A stretch of 64,000 nt of DNA from Cylindrotheca closterium (Eukaryota; Bacillariophyta; Bacillariophyceae; Bacillariales; Bacillariaceae): NCBI GenBank assembly GCA_933822405.4, contig CAKOGP040000001.1, positions 1,115,036 to 1,179,035 on the forward strand, given 5' to 3'. Positions 1 through 8,624 of this stretch are shown here, piece after piece. Both the position numbers and the translations under genes were made by a program. Below the pieces are notes generated by a model. The model had not been told where the DNA came from, did not search any database, and saw only the letters and a list, made by a program, of their open reading frames with translations. Each line of letters opens with the position of its first letter. Within the stretch, counting starts at the first letter, position 1.

Positions 1-458
1 GCCTTTTTAGCTTCTTTCTTTGCCTTCTTGGCGGATTTCTTCTCCTCTTTTTTAGCTCTCTTCAACTCCTTCTTATCCTTGCTTGCTGAGCGGCGAGATC
101 CTTTCTCTGAAGTGTCAAGAGAAGTCGATGATTTGGCAGATTCTGGAACCACTGGAGTTGACTCCTCAAGCATTGGTTCTGCGGGTGGTGGGGAGGTCAA
201 CAAATCGGTATCCATTTTCCATTCAACAACTGGTTCTCGACGATGATCGTTCTGTTCCAAAAGCGAGTTGCAAGCCAGGCGAAGGTCGTTCCAGATTTGA
301 GAAGATGTTGAAAGATAGCTTTGTCCAGCAATGTCCAGTGACAAGTGCTTCGCTTTTTCCGCTTCCAGGAATCGCGACATCATGTCAAAAGCTTGTAGAT
401 CCGTCAAAGGGACTGTGGTCTTGACCTTTTCAACAGAGGGAAGATTATTGGAATCCAT
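1..458 (-). CDS. Hypothetical protein, 3' part outside the window
   Basis: An open frame runs leftward from an ATG at 458 to the window edge (152 codons seen). The visible protein begins MDSNNLPSVEKVKTTVPLTD. It then has a helical segment rich in Leu and Ala with FDMMSRFLEAEKAK near residues 24-37, a Pro/Ser/Glu-rich linker, and a strongly basic Lys/Ala run of KKAKK type at the edge. I do not recognise a family. The basic end could be a nuclear or nucleolar signal or a coiled tail. The start is the first in-frame ATG, and the facing WDR55 gene ends about 230 bp away. It is real as an ORF but functionally unassigned. Confidence 0.5.
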   Translation of the reverse strand, partial: MDSNNLPSVEKVKTTVPLTDLQAFDMMSRFLEAEKAKHLSLDIAGQSYLSTSSQIWNDLRLACNSLLEQNDHRREPVVEWKMDTDLLTSPPPAEPMLEESTPVVPESAKSSTSLDTSEKGSRRSASKDKKELKRAKKEEKKSAKKAKKEAKK

Positions 459-687
459 GTTTGCAGCTGGTGTTTTACTTTGCAACCGCTCTAGCTAGTT
501 TGTTTGTTGGTGTGATTTGTGATGAGTGGTCGATTTGTTCATTCCGATGCGCGCGCGTCGCGCAATTTTGGATTGGCTGATCAATCGATCAATGAGAGGA
601 GGTGACATGCCTAGAATTGAGATAGTTTTACCAGTACCAGTAGTGACTTCTATTTCCATTAGGTTCACAATTCAGTTTACTTCCAAT

Positions 688-2010
688 CTAGAGATCGTCA
701 AAGAACTTTTCATTTTCGGTTTTAAGACGTTTCTTTCGTCGGTCGTTCATCGAGGGACCCTCTTCTTCTTCGTCACTGTCGTCGCCATCGCTATCCTCCT
801 CGCTGTCCTCGTCGCCGTCTTCATCTTCGTCCTCCCAATCATCCTCACTATCGTCTTTCGAGGCTGTGTTTACAGCAACTGGTGCAGCAACTGGCTTAGA
901 TGTTCTTTCGTCCTCTGATTCCTCTCCTTCTAAACCTTCTTCCAGGAGCACCTGGGCATCCCAAAGCCGAATGTAATTGTCATGGCCTACACTTCCAACA
1001 ATAGAACGATCACTGTTCCATTCCAACTTTTCGATTGGAAAATCGTTGTGGTTTCCTAATACACCAACAAACTTATCAGGCTGAATCTGGGCAACTCGGA
1101 TCAAGCCGTCAGAGCTTCCTGTAAGGATCGTGTCCTCGTCGACCTTTAGAATGGCGTCGATACTTGAGGGGTGGCCAGGGAAACGGTCACTGCAATCTCC
1201 CCAAGTGTTCCAACTAAAGATACTGAGCACTCCCTCTTGGCTGCCACATACAACCTTGTTGCCTCCCTTTATTATCTTTAGGGATAGTAGTTCATCTCCC
1301 TGATCATCAGACAAGCGAAATGGGCTTTTCCCTGTCACTGGTTCTCGAGCAATTCGTAGATCAAATACGCTGAGTCTTCCATCCGCACATGTAGCTAAAA
1401 GTGTGTTTCCGTCTGCGGAAAGATCAAAGTCTGAGATGTAGTCCTCATTTTCTTTCCAACTAAAGACACATCCTCCAGGGCGATTTGATTTCGATTTCAT
1501 TCCGCTCCCACAAAGTCGTGAATCCCATATCCGCACACCCCCAAAGTCATCTCCCGTGGCGATAAGAGGGCTATTGTGAAACGGATAAATTTTTACAAGC
1601 GGATTGAATTCACCTTCCGTTGCAGGTTCGATATTCCATAGAAGATTCTTTTCTGAATTCGACGAAAAGGTGCAGACTCGACTCGAGTCAATTGCCGTCA
1701 TGTCACCTGCACTCCCTCCAGTATAAATTATTTCTCCATCGGGTGAGAAAGTAATGGCTCTACATGATGCTGGCTTGGTTGTCACTTTTTCGTTGTGCTT
1801 CACGGATAGAACTTGCGTATGTACGCTCATGGAAGAGAGAATGGTATCAGGATCTTCATCTTCATCATCCACTGCGTTTTCAGCCAGGAAATCGTGCACT
1901 TCGACCGTTCCATCGATCAGAGCACATGCACATAGGTTGTCTCGCTTTGGATGAAACGAAACGTCCAATGGCTGGTCACTGCACTCGATCGATTTCACGT
2001 ATTTCGTCAT
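688..2010 (-). CDS. WDR55: WD-repeat protein 55 homologue (WDR55/Jip5)
   Basis: The protein of 440 aa from the ATG at 2010 contains WD40 blades, seen as repeated GH/D...W or F-D elements (GDDFGGVRIWD, GSSDGLIRVAQI, GHDNYIRLWDAQ). An Asp/Glu-rich tail follows and ends in a basic RRKKRLKTENEKFFDDL block. That blade order plus an acidic-basic tail is typical of WDR55/Jip5, a nucleolar protein of rRNA processing and 60S biogenesis. Family length is about 380-490 aa, so this fits. An in-frame ATG at 2205 would add 65 poorly ordered residues. I prefer 2010 because MTKYVKSIECSDQPLDVSFH matches the usual start of the first blade. It is divergent from the glycosyltransferase gene at 2332. Confidence 0.85.
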   Translation of the reverse strand: MTKYVKSIECSDQPLDVSFHPKRDNLCACALIDGTVEVHDFLAENAVDDEDEDPDTILSSMSVHTQVLSVKHNEKVTTKPASCRAITFSPDGEIIYTGGSAGDMTAIDSSRVCTFSSNSEKNLLWNIEPATEGEFNPLVKIYPFHNSPLIATGDDFGGVRIWDSRLCGSGMKSKSNRPGGCVFSWKENEDYISDFDLSADGNTLLATCADGRLSVFDLRIAREPVTGKSPFRLSDDQGDELLSLKIIKGGNKVVCGSQEGVLSIFSWNTWGDCSDRFPGHPSSIDAILKVDEDTILTGSSDGLIRVAQIQPDKFVGVLGNHNDFPIEKLEWNSDRSIVGSVGHDNYIRLWDAQVLLEEGLEGEESEDERTSKPVAAPVAVNTASKDDSEDDWEDEDEDGDEDSEEDSDGDDSDEEEEGPSMNDRRKKRLKTENEKFFDDL

Positions 2011-2273
2011 TTGAGTCCGTCGATCTGTCTTCGAAGGCAAAAGTTGTTGGTTGTCGGATGATGATGTGTTTGGTTGTCGTTTCGCGCGACGGCGCACCGG
2101 GCTATTTCTTTCTGCTGCCAACGAACAACTTGAAACAAATCGAAATTCGTTAAATTCCAAGCAAGCGAGCCGGGCCTTTAGTCCCCGTGTTGTTGGAAAA
2201 ACCATGCTGGTGATGTAACGTCCAAGACATTCCCCACACGGAGTTTCGCAGCTACCTCACAATTTCAGCGATC

Positions 2274-2302
2274 TTTCGAAATTAATTTCGAAACTTTCGA
2301 AA
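2274..2302. promoter_or_regulatory. Triple TTTCGAAA palindrome upstream of the glycosyltransferase
   Basis: Three exact copies of the self-complementary octamer TTTCGAAA begin at 2274, 2286 and 2295. They lie 30-58 bp before the ATG at 2332, in the short spacer shared with divergent WDR55. Their closeness and identity suggest a protein-binding site or 5' UTR element. No binding factor can be named from sequence. Confidence 0.35.
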
Positions 2303-2331
2303 TACCAAAAGAAAGACGCTTACGACGAAGC

Positions 2332-4641
2332 ATGATGAGAAAAACAATTACCATCGTCACTGCGTTCGTAGTGGCTCTTGTGCTCTTGGTAGTGCTCCTG
2401 TCATCTGATGCCCCCACGGAGTCAGAGCCAGGATCTTATTTGAGAAATGGAGGTGGAAAGGAACCATCCTCGCAGAACCTCCAAACTATTGCACCAAGTG
2501 CCGCAAACCCCATTGAATTTCCCTCGGAAGAAGTTAAGGATTCCATCGACTTACCACTTGGTGATGTCAATGAGGAATATGGGTCTCCAAAAGATGGTTT
2601 GAACGATACTGCTGGCGTGTCTTCTCCCGACGATGAATCACCCAAACTGAAAATCGTCGTCTATGAAACTTCTAAACTCAGCACTTCGCTAGAAACTCTC
2701 CTTTTTGTGGCTGAAAGGTATGGAGTTGATACTACCATCGTTGGACAAGGAACAACTTTCAGCGGATTTGGATCCAAGTATGCACAACTCAAGGAAACTT
2801 TGGACGAACTCAACAAGGACAAAAATTCCATCATCGCGCTGATTGATGGAAGAGATGTTTTGCTCAATGTTGCAAGTCAAGTAAGCTATGACGCCTTCCA
2901 CGCCCAAATCCAACAGTTCGTCAGCACTTTTAACGAGCTTACCGAAGGAAAGCCAGATGCAGTATTGATCTCGGGAGAACAGCAGTGCTGTGTTTCAGCT
3001 CTTTGTTACGCAAATTCCCCTGATTACTACTTTGATTCCGTAACTGGAGAGCGAAAGAATAGAGCTTGTCCGTCAGGAGAAGAAGGTTGTATGTGGATGG
3101 ACAATGATAGTGTCAGGTATTGGGAATCAACAATGGTATCGGAAGCAAGAGCACGATCCGGCTCCAACAACTTCAGTCCATACTTGAATGCAGGAATGAT
3201 GGTTGGTACCCCTCAGAATCTCATCAATCTGATCCGCAGGCTGGATCTCGGAGAGGAAGAAGATGACCAAGCAGTTCTTTCTGCTATGTATATACAGTTT
3301 CCTGATTTGATTGTTCTGGACTATCAGCAACAGCTTCTTGGAAACAACGCTTGGCCAAGGGGGTTGGAACATGGTTGCATCTTTGATTTTGATCCAAACT
3401 CAAAAGACCTTGCTTACTTGACGAACAAAGAGACTGGAACAGCACCTCTTTTGCTCCATACCCCTGGAAAGTTCTACGCTTGCTTGGACATTTTAATTGA
3501 TCGTCTCGGAGGAATCAGTGATCACAGATATGCCCAAATCCAGAGCCGTTCCAGTAGTAACTACGGAACCGGCAACTATGGTAACTACGGTAACTACGGA
3601 AACTATGGTAACTACGGAAACTACGGGGGTAACTATGGTCCCAGCAACTATGGCAACTACGGCAACTCCAACTATGGTAACTACGGGGGGTCGTCCAGCA
3701 ACTACGGCAACTACGGCAACTACGGCAACGCCAACTATGGTAACTACGGGTCCAGCAACTACGGCAACTATGGTAACGCCAACTATGGAATCTCCAGTGG
3801 CAACTCTAACTATGGAAACGCAAACTATGGCAACAGTGGCAGCTCGAACTACGGTGGATTCAACTATGGAAGCTCGAACTATGGCAGCGCAAACTATGGG
3901 AGCTCCAGTGGTGGTAACTCGAACTACGGTGGATTCAACTATGGTAGCTCGAACTATGGCAGCGCAAACGATGGGAGCTCTAGTGGTGGTAAGTCGAACT
4001 ACGGTGGATTCAACTATGGTAATGCCAATTACGGGAGCTTAAGTGGAAACTCGAACTATGGTGGATTCAACTATGGTAACGCCAACTATGGCATTTCTAC
4101 GACTGGTCCCACAGCGGCTCCCACAGAAAGTCCAACATCGGTTCCAACCAATGTACCCACAGCGGCTCCCACAGAAAGTCCAACATCGGTTCCAACCAAT
4201 GTACCCACAGCGGCTCCCACAGAAAGTCCAACATCGGTTCCAACCAATGTACCCACGGCATATCCGACATCGGGCCCAACATCAATTCCAACCACTCATC
4301 CTAGCCAAGCTCCTTCGCCATCGCCAACAAGTCTAGAAGAAAGGTGTGAAGGATCTCCGTTTAAGGCATGTTGTCTAGCTGGAAACGAAATCTGCTGTGA
4401 CGTATGTACAGCCGAAGTGCCGGGACCAGCACCAACCAAAAAGCCTACATCCATACCTACATCGATGCCCACTTCCAATCCCACAGGAGAACCATCAATT
4501 GAAATTAGCGCGGCCCCTACTGAAGCCCAAGTTGAATTTGGTGGATTGGCTGATGAAGTTCCATCTTCTTCTCCGACATCAGATTGTTCGGAATGTACGA
4601 CAACGATGTGTGAGATGACTCGTGTCATCTGGGGATGTTAA
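2332..4641 (+). CDS. PLOD-like glycosyltransferase with NYG-repeat and PT-repeat tail
   Basis: This is a protein of 769 aa. Residues 5-25 form a signal anchor (ITIVTAFVVALVLLVVLLSS), so it is a type II Golgi/ER or secreted protein. Residues about 105-400 resemble the glycosyltransferase domain of lysyl hydroxylases (PLOD): IALIDGRDVLLN (DxD-like metal site), SGEQQCCVSALC, SPYLNAGMMVG, DDQAVLSAMY, QLLGNNAW and LLLHTPGKF. Then come about 35 NYG tripeptides (residues about 410-587), a Pro-Thr repeat (PTAAPTESPTSVPTNV three times), a Cys-rich module with two CC pairs, a second PT stretch and a final Cys-rich end. The acceptor is unknown. In animals the family glucosylates galactosyl-hydroxylysine. 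The tail looks like an extracellular matrix or wall-binding region. Its closest visible relative is at 6976-8322. Confidence 0.75.
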   Translation: MMRKTITIVTAFVVALVLLVVLLSSDAPTESEPGSYLRNGGGKEPSSQNLQTIAPSAANPIEFPSEEVKDSIDLPLGDVNEEYGSPKDGLNDTAGVSSPDDESPKLKIVVYETSKLSTSLETLLFVAERYGVDTTIVGQGTTFSGFGSKYAQLKETLDELNKDKNSIIALIDGRDVLLNVASQVSYDAFHAQIQQFVSTFNELTEGKPDAVLISGEQQCCVSALCYANSPDYYFDSVTGERKNRACPSGEEGCMWMDNDSVRYWESTMVSEARARSGSNNFSPYLNAGMMVGTPQNLINLIRRLDLGEEEDDQAVLSAMYIQFPDLIVLDYQQQLLGNNAWPRGLEHGCIFDFDPNSKDLAYLTNKETGTAPLLLHTPGKFYACLDILIDRLGGISDHRYAQIQSRSSSNYGTGNYGNYGNYGNYGNYGNYGGNYGPSNYGNYGNSNYGNYGGSSSNYGNYGNYGNANYGNYGSSNYGNYGNANYGISSGNSNYGNANYGNSGSSNYGGFNYGSSNYGSANYGSSSGGNSNYGGFNYGSSNYGSANDGSSSGGKSNYGGFNYGNANYGSLSGNSNYGGFNYGNANYGISTTGPTAAPTESPTSVPTNVPTAAPTESPTSVPTNVPTAAPTESPTSVPTNVPTAYPTSGPTSIPTTHPSQAPSPSPTSLEERCEGSPFKACCLAGNEICCDVCTAEVPGPAPTKKPTSIPTSMPTSNPTGEPSIEISAAPTEAQVEFGGLADEVPSSSPTSDCSECTTTMCEMTRVIWGC
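3559..4092 (+). repeat. Coding NYG tripeptide array
   Basis: About 35 Asn-Tyr-Gly units are encoded in frame, first as pure NYGNYG runs and then spaced by Gly/Ser/Ala/Phe (GF, SS, SA, NA). AAC/AAT, TAC/TAT and GGx codons vary between units, so selection at the protein level is likely. One unit is changed to NDG near 3970. Confidence 0.9.
3844..3993 (+). repeat. 75-bp tandem repeat inside the NYG array
   Basis: Two near-identical 75-bp copies (3844-3918 and 3919-3993) encode the 25-residue block SNYGGFNYGSSNYGSAN-YG-SSSGG. They are followed by a partial third copy from 3994. Few base differences separate them, which points to recent tandem duplication in frame. Confidence 0.85.
4108..4251 (+). 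repeat. Three exact 48-bp repeats encoding PTAAPTESPTSVPTNV
   Basis: Copies at 4108-4155, 4156-4203 and 4204-4251 are identical by eye and in frame. Each encodes 16 residues rich in Pro-Thr. Absence of synonymous changes suggests very recent expansion or gene conversion. Pro-Thr tracts of this kind are common in secreted algal proteins and are likely O-glycosylated. Confidence 0.9.
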
Positions 4642-4795
4642 AAAGAGACACAATTTCTGTTGAATAGATTGTTATAATCCTATAATACGTGTAATTTATT
4701 ATGGTCCATTATCTGATTGTTCCAGTATTAGGTACTTGTAAAGGCCTTAATCCGTCCAACTTCAACGATCGTATCAGAGGAGGTTAGTGATCTTC

Positions 4796-5848
4796 ATGCA
4801 GACACCTCTGCTTTGCTTCACCCTTCTAATTCAATTGACTCTTGGATCAGATTTCTCTCCACGGTCAGCATTCACCACTACAAATAACAGACCTTTCGCG
4901 ATGTCGCCTGAAACACTTTCCAAGACTTGTTCTTCATTGCAAGATGTTATCGGAACCGATGCTGGAAATCGGGGAATGAAATGTCTCATCGTTCCTGGTG
5001 ATCTGGAAAAAGCTGCCAACGCCATCGCATCCCTTGAACCAAAGTCCACAGTGGTTGTACTTTCTGGCTTTCCCTGTTGTGTATCACATGACCCACCAAC
5101 CGAAACGGATGGGCCTCCAGGCACCTTTGCGATCGCACGAGCAATGGCAGCCTTGGGCCATGAGGTCATCGTGGTGACAGATACGTGCAATGAAGCAGTA
5201 TTTGCTGCTGCCTTGAAGAACTTGGCACTTCCTTCCGAGGACTGTGGGTCGGTCGTTCTTCACGCCTATCCTCCATCATTGTCGGAAGAGGAAGAGAAGA
5301 AGTTTTCCGAACTGGCGAACGACTGTAGTCTGCTAGTGGCTTGTGAGAGAGCAGGGCCATCAAAAGATGGGGTTTGTTATACAATGCGGGCGATAGATAT
5401 GAATGAAAAGGGACTTATCGCTCCGCTTCATCGTCTCGTCAAAGAATCCAATGCACCGTTTATTGGCATTGGGGATGGTGGGAATGAACTTGGGATGGGG
5501 AAGGTGATCGATCAGATTGCAGCAAACATTCCAAAAGGGGCGACGATTGGCTGTGTCGTTCCGGCAGATTATTTGATTGCAGCAAGTGTGTCTAACTGGG
5601 GTGGCTATGTGTTGGCTGCTGTCGCAGCAGTCACGAAAGCGAACGATTCAAAGTCATTGGAGGCGTGGTTGGAAAGATGTTTGCCAAGTGAAGATGATGA
5701 AATAGCTCTTCTAAATCGCTGTGTCGCTGTAGGATGCAGAGATGGAGTCAGTGGGCAAGTAGAGGCTACTGTTGACGGAATGCCTCTTGAAACAAGTATG
5801 CAATGTCTTCGAGACATTCGCAAATCTGCATTGGATGCTGCATCCTAA
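4796..5848 (+). CDS. D-glutamate cyclase-like protein (DUF4392)
   Basis: The protein of 350 aa has a DUF4392 domain across most of its length. Visible hallmarks are VVLSGFPCC near residue 85, ETDGPPGTFAIARAMAALG, ACERAGPSKDGVCYTMRAIDM and the very conserved GIGDGGNELGMG, then VVPADYLIAASVSNWGGY. In animals this domain forms the C-terminal half of mitochondrial DGLUCY, which turns D-glutamate into 5-oxo-D-proline. Here it stands alone with an N-terminal hydrophobic leader (LLCFTLLIQLTLGSDFSPRSAF), so plastid or secretory targeting is possible. The first ATG is at 4796. The substrate is inferred from the family only. Confidence 0.75.
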   Translation: MQTPLLCFTLLIQLTLGSDFSPRSAFTTTNNRPFAMSPETLSKTCSSLQDVIGTDAGNRGMKCLIVPGDLEKAANAIASLEPKSTVVVLSGFPCCVSHDPPTETDGPPGTFAIARAMAALGHEVIVVTDTCNEAVFAAALKNLALPSEDCGSVVLHAYPPSLSEEEEKKFSELANDCSLLVACERAGPSKDGVCYTMRAIDMNEKGLIAPLHRLVKESNAPFIGIGDGGNELGMGKVIDQIAANIPKGATIGCVVPADYLIAASVSNWGGYVLAAVAAVTKANDSKSLEAWLERCLPSEDDEIALLNRCVAVGCRDGVSGQVEATVDGMPLETSMQCLRDIRKSALDAAS

Positions 5849-6079
5849 TAATAAGATACCATAATCATGTTGTGAAATGTTATAGTACGCTATCCACTCT
5901 TTACTGATATCTGCCTCAATGTGGGCAGTACATTGTACCCGCTACTGTACCTGGGACCCAATACGATGGAGTGTGCAGAACTTGGAAAGATTGGAATCAA
6001 ACGACTCAACGCAACCAAAATATCCATCAATCTTGCACTTCACACTTCCATACCGGTACACTTCCATCCATTCCCAATT

Positions 6080-6895
6080 ATGTTGTTCAGGGTATTCCTT
6101 TGGACGACGCTTGGGCCACGGTTATCATTCGCATTTCTTCGTAGTAGACCCTTCAGTGTTCGAAAATCTGCGATGACAACGAGTCAGAACATGGCCTATG
6201 AAGTTGAGGAAAAGTTTCAACTTTCCGAGGCATCAAAGGTGGAGTCCAGATTGAAAGAGTTGGGGTTTGTACCAAAGAAGCAAGCAGAATTCGTGGATTG
6301 GTATTTCGATACTGAGAAAAACGAGCTTTCACTTCAAGATTGTTGGCTAAGGTTTCGAGGGACATCGAATGTGGATGGAGACTGGGAACTGAAGAAAGCT
6401 CATGGCGAGAGCACCAGTACGACTGTTTACGAAGAAATTGCCGGGGAGGAAGCTATTTCTGCCACCAAGACGATACTCGTGGAGAGGGGCTGTAATATAG
6501 GTGAGCAAAGGGCTGACGATGACAATAACTTTGAAGCTCCACCTCTCCCCAACTTTGCAAGTGACCTCCCTCTTCGGGCATTCTGTCGTCTGGAAACTAA
6601 GCGATCTAGCTGGCAATTGGATAAAGAATGGTCTACTCAAACCCACGCAGGGTTATCTGTAGATTTAGATGTGACAAATACTGGCTACTCGGTCGGGGAA
6701 GTAGAGATGGTTGTCGACGACAAGGACAAAATAAAGGATGCTAACAAGCGAGTGCAGCTGTTGATTGCCGAGCTGACTAAAGGTTCGGCACCTTGCGAAG
6801 GGCCAGCAACTGGAAAACTTGAACAATTCTTGATGATTCATCGGCCAAATCATTACGAGGACTGCTTGGAAGCTGGTGTGATCAAGCGAAGATGA
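6080..6895 (+). CDS. CYTH-domain thiamine-triphosphatase-like protein
   Basis: The protein is 271 aa from the ATG at 6080. The CYTH fold signature EVEEKF lies near residue 38 (ExExK, the triphosphate/metal tunnel). It is followed by DWYFDTEKNELSLQDCWLRFR, WELKKAH, CRLETKRSSW, LSVDLDVTNTGYSVGEVEM and a C-terminal AGVIKR. The EVEEKF, WxLRxR, WELKK and ExE strands match thiamine triphosphatase (ThTPase), although the CYTH family also includes inorganic triphosphatases. An N-terminal MLFRVFLWTTLGPRLSFAFL leader may target an organelle. A shorter start at 6173 (MTTSQNMAYEVEEKF) would give the bare domain, and an upstream ATG at 5921 is less likely. Confidence 0.75.
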   Translation: MLFRVFLWTTLGPRLSFAFLRSRPFSVRKSAMTTSQNMAYEVEEKFQLSEASKVESRLKELGFVPKKQAEFVDWYFDTEKNELSLQDCWLRFRGTSNVDGDWELKKAHGESTSTTVYEEIAGEEAISATKTILVERGCNIGEQRADDDNNFEAPPLPNFASDLPLRAFCRLETKRSSWQLDKEWSTQTHAGLSVDLDVTNTGYSVGEVEMVVDDKDKIKDANKRVQLLIAELTKGSAPCEGPATGKLEQFLMIHRPNHYEDCLEAGVIKRR

Positions 6896-6975
6896 ACATC
6901 GTCACTTTTCAGGCTTTGGTATTGTCTGTGTAACGAGATACTAACTATAATTTATTGTTCTAGTGATTTTGGTCT

Positions 6976-8322
6976 CTAGTGGTTGCTCCAAAAATCTGTG
7001 ATGATGCTCCAAAATGATGATGATCTTGCTTGGGGAGCCTCTGTTGGTGCTGCCGTTCCCGGCGTTCCGATTGTCACAGTTCCATCTATTGGTTTCGCAG
7101 TGGTCACTGCGAGCACTGTTGGTGCGGCAGAGGGTGAAGGAGAAGGTGCCACAGACGGCACAATGGAAGGTGCATCGGAAGGTACTTGCGAATCTGATGG
7201 TGATACAGTCTCTGGAAGCTCACCGTAGTTGAAGACATTTGATCCGTATTGATAGTTTCCATATTGATAGTTTCCATATTGGTAGTTTCCATATTGGTTG
7301 CTTCCATATTGAAGTAGTCTCTTGGTTGCGAATTTAGCGCCCTTGTGTCTTGCATCATTGACTCCTCCAAGTCTTTCAATCAATGTATCCAGGCATTCGT
7401 AGAATTTGCCTGGTGTGTGAAGAATCAAAGGCACAGTCTTGGTTTGGACATTTGTCAAGAAAGAGTCATTTCGAGTGTCGGGATCGAAATCATAAATGCA
7501 ACCATGCTCGAGACCCTTTGGCCATGCGTTGTTTCCAAGAAGTTCTTGTTCGTAATCAAGAACAATCAAATCAGGAAATTGCAAGTACATGGCAGACAAA
7601 ACTGCTTGATCGTCCTCTTCTTCGCCAATATCCATTAGTTGAATAAGGTTGATCAAGTTTTCGGCTGTGCCGACCATCATCCCAGCGTTTAGGTATGGGC
7701 TAGCATCGGCAGATTCACTTCTTGCATATGCTTCAGCTTCCATCGTAGATTGCCAATATTTGACATTCTCATTGTTTTGCCAGTAGCAATCCTTCTCTCC
7801 AGATGAGCAGGCTCGGTTCTTTCTAGCTCCAGAGACTGGGTCGAAGTAGAAGTCAGGAGAATCAGCATGACACAGCGCAGCAACACAGCACTGCTGTTCG
7901 GCAGAGATTAGGACAGCATTTGGTTTTTCTTCGGTGAGTTCGTCAAAGACACCGACAAAGTGTTCCAATCTATCTTCAAATTCTTGATGGTCAACTTGAA
8001 CCCCAACGTTCAAGAGGACATCTCGGCCATCAATCACAGCAACGAGAGTTTCAGGCTCTCCTTCAAACTCGGACAAGGCGTCCATGAGTTGCAAATATTT
8101 GGATCCAAAGCCATTGAAAGCACTTCCTTGGCCGACTACCGTGGTTTCGATACCAACTCTTTCGGTTGCGTTGAGAAACATCTGGAGGGAGGTGCTGTGC
8201 TCATCAGTTTCGTAGATGATGATTTTTAACTTTTCGGTGCGCTGGAAGGATCGCACATAAAGTGCACCCAATGTGACGAATACCCCCAGCGTGGTGAGAG
8301 ATAGAAGGACTTGTAGCTTCAT
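6976..8322 (-). CDS. PLOD-like glycosyltransferase paralogue with short QYG tail
   Basis: The protein of 448 aa is clearly a paralogue of the gene at 2332. It has the same N-terminal membrane anchor and the same run of motifs: VVGQGSAFNGFGSKYLQL, VAVIDGRDVLLN, ISAEQQCCVAALC, SPYLNAGMMVG, DDQAVLSAMYLQFPDL, QELLGNNAWPKGLEHGC and LILHTPGKF. The catalytic domain is similar, but the tail is different. About 30 residues of QYG/NYQYG repeats are followed by Ser/Pro/Thr-rich sequence, with no Cys-rich modules. It ends in an aromatic SSFWSIITDFWSNH. It lies convergent to the first copy with two unrelated genes between. The ATG at 8322 is at the start of the anchor. Confidence 0.75.
   Translation of the reverse strand: MKLQVLLSLTTLGVFVTLGALYVRSFQRTEKLKIIIYETDEHSTSLQMFLNATERVGIETTVVGQGSAFNGFGSKYLQLMDALSEFEGEPETLVAVIDGRDVLLNVGVQVDHQEFEDRLEHFVGVFDELTEEKPNAVLISAEQQCCVAALCHADSPDFYFDPVSGARKNRACSSGEKDCYWQNNENVKYWQSTMEAEAYARSESADASPYLNAGMMVGTAENLINLIQLMDIGEEEDDQAVLSAMYLQFPDLIVLDYEQELLGNNAWPKGLEHGCIYDFDPDTRNDSFLTNVQTKTVPLILHTPGKFYECLDTLIERLGGVNDARHKGAKFATKRLLQYGSNQYGNYQYGNYQYGNYQYGSNVFNYGELPETVSPSDSQVPSDAPSIVPSVAPSPSPSAAPTVLAVTTAKPIDGTVTIGTPGTAAPTEAPQARSSSFWSIITDFWSNH
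7225..7314 (-). repeat. Coding QYG/NYQYG array in the second glycosyltransferase
   Basis: The stretch encodes LLQYGSNQYGNYQYGNYQYG and similar repeats, about 30 residues long. It is shorter and Gln-rich compared with the NYG array of the paralogue, so the two tails expanded separately after duplication. Confidence 0.85.
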
Positions 8323-8624
8323 CTTCCTTTGGAAAAGTCTTCAAAATGATTTTTGTGAGCGATCGATATCGGCACTATTTCAAAACATTTTTTTGAATTT
8401 GCCGCATACTAGCGGGACCGGAAGGAGGTCACGCGAACTGTCGCTTTTGGATGCAATTTGAAACGCCGGCATGCGGATACACACGAAAGAAAAAAAACGG
8501 CCAAAAACTCGACGATTGATTCGATTCGCCACCACCATTCGCCAAGATCGCTCACATTTTGTCAACGATTCAAATCTTTGATTCATTCATTCATTCAATC
8601 AACCATTATATAATAATATCTAAC

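Noticed and set aside
3497..4042. A 181-aa plus-strand frame rich in Thr and Met overlapping the NYG array
   Set aside because: It is a shifted reading of the repeat DNA. The NYG frame has the catalytic domain before it and is the real one.
3559..4251. CRISPR-like direct repeats
   Set aside because: Repeats are in coding frame, have no unique spacers of constant size, and the context is eukaryotic.
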